Source: DASPTR01 sp041481365 (GTDB taxonomy: Archaea; Thermoproteota; Bathyarchaeia; Bathyarchaeales; Bathycorpusculaceae). From it: a stretch of DNA of 15,049 bases. The notes beneath the pieces are model-generated. The model was not told the DNA's origin, ran no database searches, and saw only the letters and a program-made list of their open reading frames with translations. The position numbers were made by a program, and so were the translations under genes. Shown one piece after another: positions 6,094-12,931 of the stretch; position 1 is the stretch's first letter, and each line of letters opens with the position of its first letter. Location: the NCBI GenBank assembly GCA_041481365.1, contig JBGPBS010000031.1, forward strand, positions 1-15,049, given 5' to 3'.

Positions 6094-7347
6094 ATGTCAG
6101 CAATCATTGAAGATCTAATTGCGAGAAAAGTCTTCAATAGCCGAGGCGAGGAAACAATCGAGGTTGACATCGTAACGGCATCAGGGTTCGGAAGAGCCTC
6201 AGCGCCTGCTGGGAAAAGCCGGGGAAAAAGCGAAGTTGCCTATTATCCTCAAGGCGGAGTGGACCAAGCAGTAAATAAGGTTGAAGAGCTCGTGGCCCCA
6301 GAAATTGTCGGTCTGAACGCGGACTTCCAAGAAGAAATCGATAAAACACTTCATGAAATCGACGGTTCCAAAGACTTCAGAATCATAGGAGGAAACAGCG
6401 CCTTCGCAATCTCGCTTGCGAACGCAGAAGCCGCTGCAAACTCATGCGGTTCTCTGCTCTTCCAACACTTGGGTGGAACAATAGCCGATGAGCTCCCTTA
6501 CCCACTTGGAAATGCCATAAGCGGCGGACAACACACGCATGGAAAATCCCCCGATATACAGGAATTCCTGGTTCTTCCACAAGGCGCCGAATGCTTCGTC
6601 GAAGCTGCAACGGCCAACGTGCGAGTTCACAGAAGGTTGGGTGACGAACTGAGAAAAAAAGATAAACTGTTCAATGACGGAAAAAGCGACGAAGGTGCCT
6701 GGGTTGCGAACGTCGGAAACTCGGAGGCTCTTGAAATCCTGGCACATGTATGCGACGAAGTGAGCAGTGAGCTAGGTTTTGAATGCGCATTGGGCGTTGA
6801 CGTTGCTGCCTCATCTCTCTGGAATGGCAAACAAAAAAAGTACTCATACGAAAGAGAAAAGACCAAGCGGAATTCGGGCGAGCAATTAGATTTCATCTTG
6901 GGCCTTATCAACAAGTATCACCTCGCCTATGTCGAAGACCCCTTCCACGAAGAAGACTTCAAAACCTTCCAAGAGCTGACCAAAAAAGCCAAAAACTGCT
7001 TAATTTGCGGTGACGACCTGTTCACGACAAACGATGAAAGGCTGAGCCGAGGCATAAAAACGCAGGCGGCCAACGCAATCATTATTAAAGTGAATCAAGT
7101 CGGTACGCTCACTGACGCTTTGGAAACGGTTGAAATGGCAAGAAGAAACAGCTACGTGCCGATAATGGCGCATCGCTCAGGAGACTCATGCGATTGGCAC
7201 ATAGCCCACTTAGCAGTCGCCTTCAAATGCCCCATAATAAAGACTGGAATAGTCGAGGGCGCTCGCATTGCAAAGATAAACGAGCTAATTAGAATAGAGG
7301 AGTTCTTAGGAGATAGAGCCAGAATGGCCAATTTCAAGACGGTTTAG
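6094..7347 (+). CDS. eno: Enolase (phosphopyruvate hydratase), divergent
   Basis: Enolase interconverts 2-phosphoglycerate and phosphoenolpyruvate in glycolysis and gluconeogenesis. The 417-residue protein keeps the TIM-barrel catalytic set: H147 in GGQHTHG, E157 in IQEFL, E200 in SDEG, metal ligands D236, E281 and D307 (GVDVAAS, VEDPF, GDDLF), K332 in IKVNQVGT, H360 in AHRSG and K383 in IKTG. The N-terminal loop differs from the norm: APAGKSRGKSE (38-47) replaces the usual PSGASTGxxE, keeping the Ser that binds the second metal but placing charged residues around it, and the following RDGD stretch is lost. The usual DSRGNPTVE opening is NSRGEETIE. The ATG follows GGAAG and lies 24 bases after rpoN. 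Enolase activity is likely but could be altered. Confidence 0.88.
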   Translation: MSAIIEDLIARKVFNSRGEETIEVDIVTASGFGRASAPAGKSRGKSEVAYYPQGGVDQAVNKVEELVAPEIVGLNADFQEEIDKTLHEIDGSKDFRIIGGNSAFAISLANAEAAANSCGSLLFQHLGGTIADELPYPLGNAISGGQHTHGKSPDIQEFLVLPQGAECFVEAATANVRVHRRLGDELRKKDKLFNDGKSDEGAWVANVGNSEALEILAHVCDEVSSELGFECALGVDVAASSLWNGKQKKYSYEREKTKRNSGEQLDFILGLINKYHLAYVEDPFHEEDFKTFQELTKKAKNCLICGDDLFTTNDERLSRGIKTQAANAIIIKVNQVGTLTDALETVEMARRNSYVPIMAHRSGDSCDWHIAHLAVAFKCPIIKTGIVEGARIAKINELIRIEEFLGDRARMANFKTV

Positions 7348-7359
7348 GAGGACGAGGAT

Positions 7360-8094
7360 TTGTCAGAAGACGAGAAGATCGAGAAAGAGGATGAGAATGA
7401 AGTGGCTGAACCTGTGGAGGAAGAGCCAGAATCTGAAGCCGAAATCGAGACACCAACCCCAGAGATAGCGGCCCCAGAAGAGGAATTGCTGTTGCCGCGA
7501 GACACTATGCTATCCGCGGGCATACACATTGGTACAAGAATGAAAACAGGTGACATGGAGCAGTTCATATACCGTGTGAGGCCTGATGGTCTATTCGTTT
7601 TGGACGTCAAAAGGACAGACGACCGAATAAGAGTGGCCGCAAAGTTCCTCGCCCGATTTGAACCAGCAAAAATTGCAGGTGCCGCCGCGAGACTTTATGC
7701 ACAGGAACCAGTCAAAAAGTTCTGCGAACTGACCAAGGCAACACCTGTCGCTGGACGATTCATCCCAGGACTACTTTCAAATCCGTTGCACCCACACAGG
7801 ATTGAACCTGAAGTTCTGATTGTCTCTGACCCAAGAGCAGACGGCCAAGCGGTCAAAGAAGCAGCTTCAATAGGCATTCCAGTTATAGCCCTATGTAGCA
7901 CAGACAATGAATTCACCGGAGTCGACTTGGTCATCCCAACAAACAACAAGGGCAGAAGAGCCTTGGCAGTGATCTACTGGCTCTTAGCTAGGCAAGTACT
8001 CCGTGAACGTGGAGAACTCCAATCAGACAAAGATCCAACATTAACGATCGATGACTTCGAAGCAAAGATCACCAAGGAAGAGGAGGAAATCTGA
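7360..8094 (+). CDS. rps2: 30S ribosomal protein uS2 with acidic N-terminal extension
   Basis: uS2 binds the back of the small subunit near the anti-Shine-Dalgarno region. The core (about 50-225) contains LSAGIHIGTRMKTGDMEQFI, GRFIPGLLSNP, EVLIVSDPRADGQAVKEA and IPTNNKGRRALAVIYWLLAR, all typical of archaeal uS2. Residues 1-45 form an unusual extension rich in Glu and Pro, and the C-terminus ends in another acidic stretch (KEEEEI). The start is a TTG preceded by GGAGGACGAGGA, a good Shine-Dalgarno site, which supports including the extension. It follows eno by 12 bases, and its stop is four bases before the memo ATG. Confidence 0.95.
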   Translation: MSEDEKIEKEDENEVAEPVEEEPESEAEIETPTPEIAAPEEELLLPRDTMLSAGIHIGTRMKTGDMEQFIYRVRPDGLFVLDVKRTDDRIRVAAKFLARFEPAKIAGAAARLYAQEPVKKFCELTKATPVAGRFIPGLLSNPLHPHRIEPEVLIVSDPRADGQAVKEAASIGIPVIALCSTDNEFTGVDLVIPTNNKGRRALAVIYWLLARQVLRERGELQSDKDPTLTIDDFEAKITKEEEEI

Positions 8095-8098
8095 CCGG

Positions 8099-8950
8099 AT
8101 GGCGAAGGTTCGGCTTCCTTGTCAAGCCGGAGCCTTCTACGATAGCAGAGTCCAATCGCTAAGAAAACAGATAGCAAACTGTTTCCTGCATGAACTCGGG
8201 CCTGGAAAGCTTCCAGAAGTGGCCAAAAACGGGCCCAGACGCATAGTAGGATTGATCTGCCCTCATGCGGGCTACATGTTTTCTGGTCCAGTGGCAGCTC
8301 ATGCTTACTACAAGCTTGCCTTGGACGGTAGGCCTGACGTAATTGTCGCTTTCGGTCCAAATCATACTGGTTATGGTAGCGGTTTAGCCATCATGAACGA
8401 AGGCTCATGGCGGACGCCGCTCGGCGACGTTGAGGTTGACACTGAGACAGCTAATCAAATCGTCGAAGCAGCGCGAATAGTTGACGTGGACGAATCTGCT
8501 CATCGTTTCGAGCATTCGATAGAAGTTCAACTTCCATTTCTTCAATATCTTTATGATTCCCACTTTAAGATCGTTCCAATCTGTTTCCTGATGCAAGACT
8601 TGTCATCAGCAAGAGAAGTCGGACAAGCTGTTGCCAAGACTTTGGCCAACAAGAACGCCATTATCATTGCCTCTTCCGATATGACTCATTATGAACCACA
8701 AGAAAAAGCCACGAAGAATGATTCAGCAGCTCTCAAAGCTGTGGAGGCAATGGACGAGGCTAAGTTCTACTCGGTCGTTGAAACTCGCGGCATAACAGCT
8801 TGCGGATATGGCCCGATAGCCGCTCTGATAGAAGCAGCAAAGTGCAGTGGGGCAGGAGAGGCAAAATTATTATGCTATAAAACCAGTGGAGATGTTATTG
8901 GCGACTACTCAAGCGTGGTTGGGTACGCAGCCGTGTGTTTCACAAAATAG
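8099..8950 (+). CDS. MEMO1 family protein (AmmeMemoRadiSam protein B-like)
   Basis: This 283-residue protein belongs to the MEMO1 family, related in fold to class III extradiol dioxygenases. Human MEMO1 binds metal through two His and one Cys; the matching positions here appear to be H56 (CPHAGYMFSG), H89 (GPNHTGYG) and C235 (ITACGYGPI). Other conserved patches are HRFEHSIEVQLPFLQ (135-149) and SSDMTHY (192-198). The N-terminus MAKVRLPCQAGAFYD is typical, which places the start at ATG 8099 rather than the in-frame ATG at 8051 inside rps2. A GGAGGAA lies upstream. The reaction is not established for archaea. Its place between rps2 and mvk is seen in other archaea and suggests a household role, possibly metal or redox related. 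Confidence 0.92.
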   Translation: MAKVRLPCQAGAFYDSRVQSLRKQIANCFLHELGPGKLPEVAKNGPRRIVGLICPHAGYMFSGPVAAHAYYKLALDGRPDVIVAFGPNHTGYGSGLAIMNEGSWRTPLGDVEVDTETANQIVEAARIVDVDESAHRFEHSIEVQLPFLQYLYDSHFKIVPICFLMQDLSSAREVGQAVAKTLANKNAIIIASSDMTHYEPQEKATKNDSAALKAVEAMDEAKFYSVVETRGITACGYGPIAALIEAAKCSGAGEAKLLCYKTSGDVIGDYSSVVGYAAVCFTK

Positions 8951-8959
8951 TGGTTTGAA

Positions 8960-9943
8960 ATGGGTGTCGTTGCCTCAGCTCCCGCAAAGATAATCCTTTT
9001 CGGGGAGCATTTCGTCGTTTATGGAGAACCGGCAATAGTTTTGGCCATAGACAAGAGGGCATACGTAAAAGCCGAGACCAGGGGTGACAACAAACTTCAT
9101 GTCCGTTCCATGACGCTTAATCTTTCGGGATGCTTTGAAGGCAGTAGTTTCAAGATCGAGCAAGGCAACGCAAGAGAAGCTAGGATGAGATTTGAGCCTG
9201 TTAGGCACGCGATAGGGAGTGTTCTCGAAAAACACGGGAAGCAGGTTGGTTTGGACATCGAGATAAACTCTTCCATTCCAGTAGGTGCAGGACTTGGGTC
9301 GTCAGCCGCGGTTGTTGCTGCGTCAACGGCTGCAGCTGGTGCGCTTCTAGATTTGAAATTGTCCAAAGAGGACATTTTCAGAATAACGTACGAAGCCGAA
9401 AAGATCGTTCACGGTAACCCCTCAGGGGTGGACCCTGCAATTTCAACTTTCGGCGGCGCCATTGTTTTTCAGGTTGATACGGGCTTCAAACCCTTAGACG
9501 CCAAGGAAGACATTCCACTTGTCATCGGTGAAACGGGCGTCGAAAGATCCACGCGAGCTCAGGTTGAAAAAGTCAAGGTAATCGTGGAGAGGTATCCTCG
9601 AATCGTTGAAAACATCATGAAAGCGGCACGCGAGGTTGTCTTAAGAGCCATAGACGCATTCAAGGAAAATGACTTGGAGACGCTTGGAGCCTTGATGAAC
9701 ATGAACCACGCTTTGCTATATGGAATCGGGGTCTCAGACGAGTCCTTGGAATGGCTTTCAAATGCCGCTCGCAAAGCAGGGGCCTTGGGAGCAAAGCTGA
9801 CGGGCGCAGGGGGCGGCGGGTGTATGATAGCATTATCGAAAGATGAGAAGCTTCAAGAGGTTTCGGAAGCCATTCAGAGAGCGGGCGGAAAACCGTTCAT
9901 AGCCAGAAAGACGGATGAAGGCGTGAGAATTGACCGAAGCTAA
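8960..9943 (+). CDS. mvk: Mevalonate kinase
   Basis: Mevalonate kinase phosphorylates mevalonate to 5-phosphomevalonate, the entry to the late mevalonate pathway for archaeal lipids. The 327-residue protein is a GHMP kinase: APAKIILFGEHFVVYGEP (7-24) for mevalonate kinase motif 1, PVGAGLGSSAAVVAAS (107-122) as the ATP phosphate loop, HGNPSGVDPAISTFGG (151-166) with the likely catalytic D158, and KLTGAGGGGCMIAL (279-292) as motif 3. These are specific to mevalonate kinases rather than homoserine or galactokinases. It begins 9 bases after memo and overlaps the ipk frame by 14 bases, so translation is probably coupled. Confidence 0.95.
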   Translation: MGVVASAPAKIILFGEHFVVYGEPAIVLAIDKRAYVKAETRGDNKLHVRSMTLNLSGCFEGSSFKIEQGNAREARMRFEPVRHAIGSVLEKHGKQVGLDIEINSSIPVGAGLGSSAAVVAASTAAAGALLDLKLSKEDIFRITYEAEKIVHGNPSGVDPAISTFGGAIVFQVDTGFKPLDAKEDIPLVIGETGVERSTRAQVEKVKVIVERYPRIVENIMKAAREVVLRAIDAFKENDLETLGALMNMNHALLYGIGVSDESLEWLSNAARKAGALGAKLTGAGGGGCMIALSKDEKLQEVSEAIQRAGGKPFIARKTDEGVRIDRS

Positions 9944-10730
9944 GACGACAATCATGAAAATCGGGGGTTCCGTGATCACCGACAAGAATATTGAACTCAC
10001 GCCCCGGACACAGACCATAGACCGTTTGGCTGAGGAAACACAAAAAGCAAACGTAGAAAATCTGATAATCGTTCATGGAGGAGGCAGCTTCGGCCACCCT
10101 GCAGCACAAAGAAACGCCATCAAAGAAGGCTTAAGAAATGTGGACCAAAAAATCGGCTTCGCCGAAACCCATCATTTCATGACGGTACTCAATGGTCTGG
10201 TCATGGACTCATTGATCACACACAACATTCCAGCTGTCACTATCATGACGTCATCATGCGTAGTGACTGAAGACGGAAGAATCAGGAGCTTCGAAGATAC
10301 ACCGTTGAAGATGCTGCTGAAAATGGGTTTTCTGCCCGTCCTGTACGGAGACGCAGTGCCAGATGCAAAGCTGGGGTTCACGGTTCTATCAGGCGACCAG
10401 CTTGTTTCGGCCTTAGCAACGAGGCTGAACGCGCAACGCATCATCGTAGGTGTCGACGTGGACGGGCTGTTCGATGCTGACCCCAAGGTTGAGAAAACGG
10501 CAAAGAGATTCTCTCACTTAACGCTAGATAAACTGAGGCAGCTCCAAAGAAACGTTGGCAAGTCAACTGCCTGCGATGTCACAGGAGGCATGTTCGGCAA
10601 GATTTTTGAGCTTCTTCCAGCTTTGGAACAGGGAATTCCAGTGACGATCTTAAACGCTGCGAAACCAGGTCGCATTTACAAGGCTCTGAAGGGAGAAAGC
10701 ACGGAGTGTACGTTAATAGAGAAGGAGTAG
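9930..10730 (+). CDS. Isopentenyl phosphate kinase
   Basis: This enzyme phosphorylates isopentenyl phosphate to isopentenyl diphosphate and marks the archaeal branch of the mevalonate pathway, in which decarboxylation precedes the second phosphorylation. The 266-residue protein is of the amino acid kinase fold: MKIGGSVITDKNIELTPR (9-26), VHGGGSFGHPAA (48-59) with the family-specific H56 expected to contact the phosphate substrate, a SGDQL motif (154-158), GVDVDGLFDADP (174-185) and DVTGGMFGKI (216-225). The start used is TTG at 9930, inside mvk; ATG 9954 is possible but would trim the first beta strand. Neighbours on both sides belong to the same pathway. Confidence 0.93.
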   Translation: MTEAKTTIMKIGGSVITDKNIELTPRTQTIDRLAEETQKANVENLIIVHGGGSFGHPAAQRNAIKEGLRNVDQKIGFAETHHFMTVLNGLVMDSLITHNIPAVTIMTSSCVVTEDGRIRSFEDTPLKMLLKMGFLPVLYGDAVPDAKLGFTVLSGDQLVSALATRLNAQRIIVGVDVDGLFDADPKVEKTAKRFSHLTLDKLRQLQRNVGKSTACDVTGGMFGKIFELLPALEQGIPVTILNAAKPGRIYKALKGESTECTLIEKE

Positions 10731-10732
10731 AA

Positions 10733-11836
10733 TTGGCTGAAGAAACGAGAAGAAGAAAGGCAGATCACATCAAAATTGCATTAAACCAGAACGTCCAAGC
10801 AAGACAAGTGACGACGGGCTTGGAGGACGTTTGTCTTGTCCACAAGGCCCTTCCAGAAATTGACAAGAAAAAGGTAGACTTGTCCACCATGGTTTTTGGT
10901 CACAAGTTTGCCGCCCCATTGATAGTAGGAGCCATCACAGGTGGCACTGAAGAGGCTTTGAAAATCAATTCGAGAATAGCTGAAACTGTGGAAGAACTGG
11001 GATTGGGAATGGGCGTCGGAAGTCAACGAGCAGCGATAGAAAACAAAAGATTAGAAAAGACTTTCACAATAGCAAGAAAAAAGGCCCCGACAGCCTTTCT
11101 GATTGCAAACATAGGCGGAATACAGCTCGTTAACGGATACGGGTTGAAAGACGTGAAAAAAGCAATAGAAATGATCGAGGCAGACGCGATTGCAATACAC
11201 CTAAACGCGCTTCAAGAAGCTGTCCAGCCAGAAGGCCAGACTAACTTCACAGGAGTGCTTGAGAAGATACGTGAAATCACGAGTGAAATAGACACGCCGG
11301 TGATAGCTAAGGAGACAGGTGCTGGGATATCTGCTGAAGAGGCAAGAGAATTTGAGGATGCTGGCGTCAAAGCCATAGACGTAGGAGGTGCTGGTGGTAC
11401 GAGCTTTGCAGCAGTTGAATACTACAGGGCTCGAGCTCAGGAGAATAGCGTTCAGCCCAATCTGGGCAACACATTCTGGGACTGGGGTATCCCGACGGCT
11501 GCAAGCATCGTGGAAGCTTCTATAACTACAAAAATATGCATAATCGGCTCGGGTGGAATACGAAACGGCATAGATGTGGCCAAGGCCTTGACGCTGGGCG
11601 CAAGCCTGACGAGCTCGGCATACTCTGTGCTCAAAGCGGCAAACAAGAACATGAGCGAAACAAGAGCCGCCCTCTCCCTCCTGATAGATGAACTGAGGAA
11701 CACGATGTTCCTCGTAGGAGCAAATTCCGTGGATGAGCTCAAGAAAACTCACGCAGTGATAATGGGCAGAACAGCAGAATGGTTGAATGCAAGGGGATTC
11801 AACGTGTCGGCCAAAGCACAGAGGAGGATGGAATAG
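10733..11836 (+). CDS. fni: Isopentenyl-diphosphate delta-isomerase, type II
   Basis: The enzyme isomerises isopentenyl and dimethylallyl diphosphate using FMN and NAD(P)H as cofactors. The 367-residue TIM-barrel protein shows RRKADHIKIAL at the start, PLIVGAITGGTEEA (62-75), GVGSQRAAIE, the HLNALQEAVQPEG segment (157-169) with active-site Gln and the metal-binding Glu, KETGAGIS, VGGAGGTSF (217-225) and GSGGIRNGIDVAKAL, the FMN phosphate site. I chose TTG at 10733 because AAGGAG lies about six bases upstream and homology starts there; the frame extends to a GTG at 10706 inside ipk. The gene starts two bases after the ipk stop. Confidence 0.95.
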   Translation: MAEETRRRKADHIKIALNQNVQARQVTTGLEDVCLVHKALPEIDKKKVDLSTMVFGHKFAAPLIVGAITGGTEEALKINSRIAETVEELGLGMGVGSQRAAIENKRLEKTFTIARKKAPTAFLIANIGGIQLVNGYGLKDVKKAIEMIEADAIAIHLNALQEAVQPEGQTNFTGVLEKIREITSEIDTPVIAKETGAGISAEEAREFEDAGVKAIDVGGAGGTSFAAVEYYRARAQENSVQPNLGNTFWDWGIPTAASIVEASITTKICIIGSGGIRNGIDVAKALTLGASLTSSAYSVLKAANKNMSETRAALSLLIDELRNTMFLVGANSVDELKKTHAVIMGRTAEWLNARGFNVSAKAQRRME

Positions 11837-11839
11837 GTA

Positions 11840-12910
11840 TTGGACGTTGAGAAATTTCTTGCAGAGAAAGCAGTATTGATAGACAAAACCATCGAGAAGT
11901 ATATCCCCCGAGTCTTCTCAGAGAACGCTGCAGTCTTCAAAAGCAACCCGCCAAACTATGCCTATAACCTTCAACCGATCAACAAGGCAGTTGCCGATCC
12001 AATCTGGGAATTTCTCGCAAGAGGCGGAAAGAGATGGAGACCTGCGTTGTTCTTACTAATCTGCGAAGTCCTATGCAAGAACCCAAACGACTTCGTCGAT
12101 TTTGCGATAATCCCAGAAGTAATCCACAATGGGACATTGATGGTAGACGATATTGAAGACAAGTCCGAGCTTCGAAGAGGAAAACCTTGCACTTACAGGA
12201 TGTTCGGTTTAGACATTGCCATAAACGCTGGAAACGCCATGTACTATCTTCCCCTTTTGCCTCTGATGGAAAAAAGAAAGGAGATATCTTCCGAGAAAGC
12301 ACGCAGAATATATGAGGTTTACACGCAGGAGATGATTAATCTGAGCCTTGGTCAGGCAATGGACATAGCGTGGCACAGGGGCTTGGCGAATGCGAATGAC
12401 TTGGATGAAAAGGCCTACCTCCAGATGTGCGCCTACAAGACCGGGACTCTGGCAAGGATGTCTGCTAGGATTGCTTCTGTCTTGGCAGATGCAGACGATG
12501 ACCTGGTTCTCAAGCTCGGCCGCCTCGCTGAAAGCGTGGGAATAGCCTTTCAAATGCGTGACGATGTGCTTGACTTGACGAGCGCCGAATTTGAGAAGAA
12601 AAAGGGTGGCCGCGGGGCAGACATAACCGAAGGAAAACGAACACTGATCGTTATTCACACGTTGAAAGGTGCAAATGCTCGAGACAAGGACAGACTCATT
12701 GAAATTCTCAACAAGCATACTTCAAACCAGAGGCTTCGCGATGAAGCCATCGAGCTAATGACGAAATATGGTTCGATAGAATACGTCAAGCAGTTCGCAA
12801 AAGAAATGGTCAAAGACAGCTGGCAGCAAGTCGAGAAACTCCTGCCTGACTCACATGGGAAAGAAGACCTGAAATGCTTCACTGAATTCCTAATAGAGCG
12901 AAAGATTTGA
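11840..12910 (+). CDS. idsA: Polyprenyl (probably geranylgeranyl) diphosphate synthase
   Basis: This trans-prenyltransferase condenses IPP with allylic diphosphates to make the C20 chain, or a longer one, for archaeal membrane lipids. In 356 residues it has GGKRWRPALF (62-71), the first aspartate motif DDIED (103-107) followed by LRRGKP, and the second, RDDVLD (240-245), then GADITEGKRTL. The residues before the first motif (HNGTLMVDDIED) lack an aromatic at position -5, where G98 stands, and match the eukaryotic type III pattern HNSSLLxDDIED. Euryarchaeal and Sulfolobus enzymes usually have an aromatic there. Product length is therefore not certain. The TTG start is three bases after the fni stop. 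Confidence 0.93.
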   Translation: MDVEKFLAEKAVLIDKTIEKYIPRVFSENAAVFKSNPPNYAYNLQPINKAVADPIWEFLARGGKRWRPALFLLICEVLCKNPNDFVDFAIIPEVIHNGTLMVDDIEDKSELRRGKPCTYRMFGLDIAINAGNAMYYLPLLPLMEKRKEISSEKARRIYEVYTQEMINLSLGQAMDIAWHRGLANANDLDEKAYLQMCAYKTGTLARMSARIASVLADADDDLVLKLGRLAESVGIAFQMRDDVLDLTSAEFEKKKGGRGADITEGKRTLIVIHTLKGANARDKDRLIEILNKHTSNQRLRDEAIELMTKYGSIEYVKQFAKEMVKDSWQQVEKLLPDSHGKEDLKCFTEFLIERKI

Positions 12911-12931
12911 AACTCATAGAAGTGTGAAACC

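Noticed and set aside
7974..8360. Minus-strand open frame across the rps2/memo junction
   Set aside because: It is antisense to two well-supported genes; it is open because of base composition, and no motif is visible.
11201..11752. Minus-strand open frame of 183 codons
   Set aside because: It lies wholly inside fni, whose motifs are clear; the antisense product is Cys/Tyr/Ser-rich with no recognisable domain.
12209..12718. Minus-strand open frame of 169 codons
   Set aside because: It is antisense to idsA across both aspartate motifs and has no protein-like character of its own.
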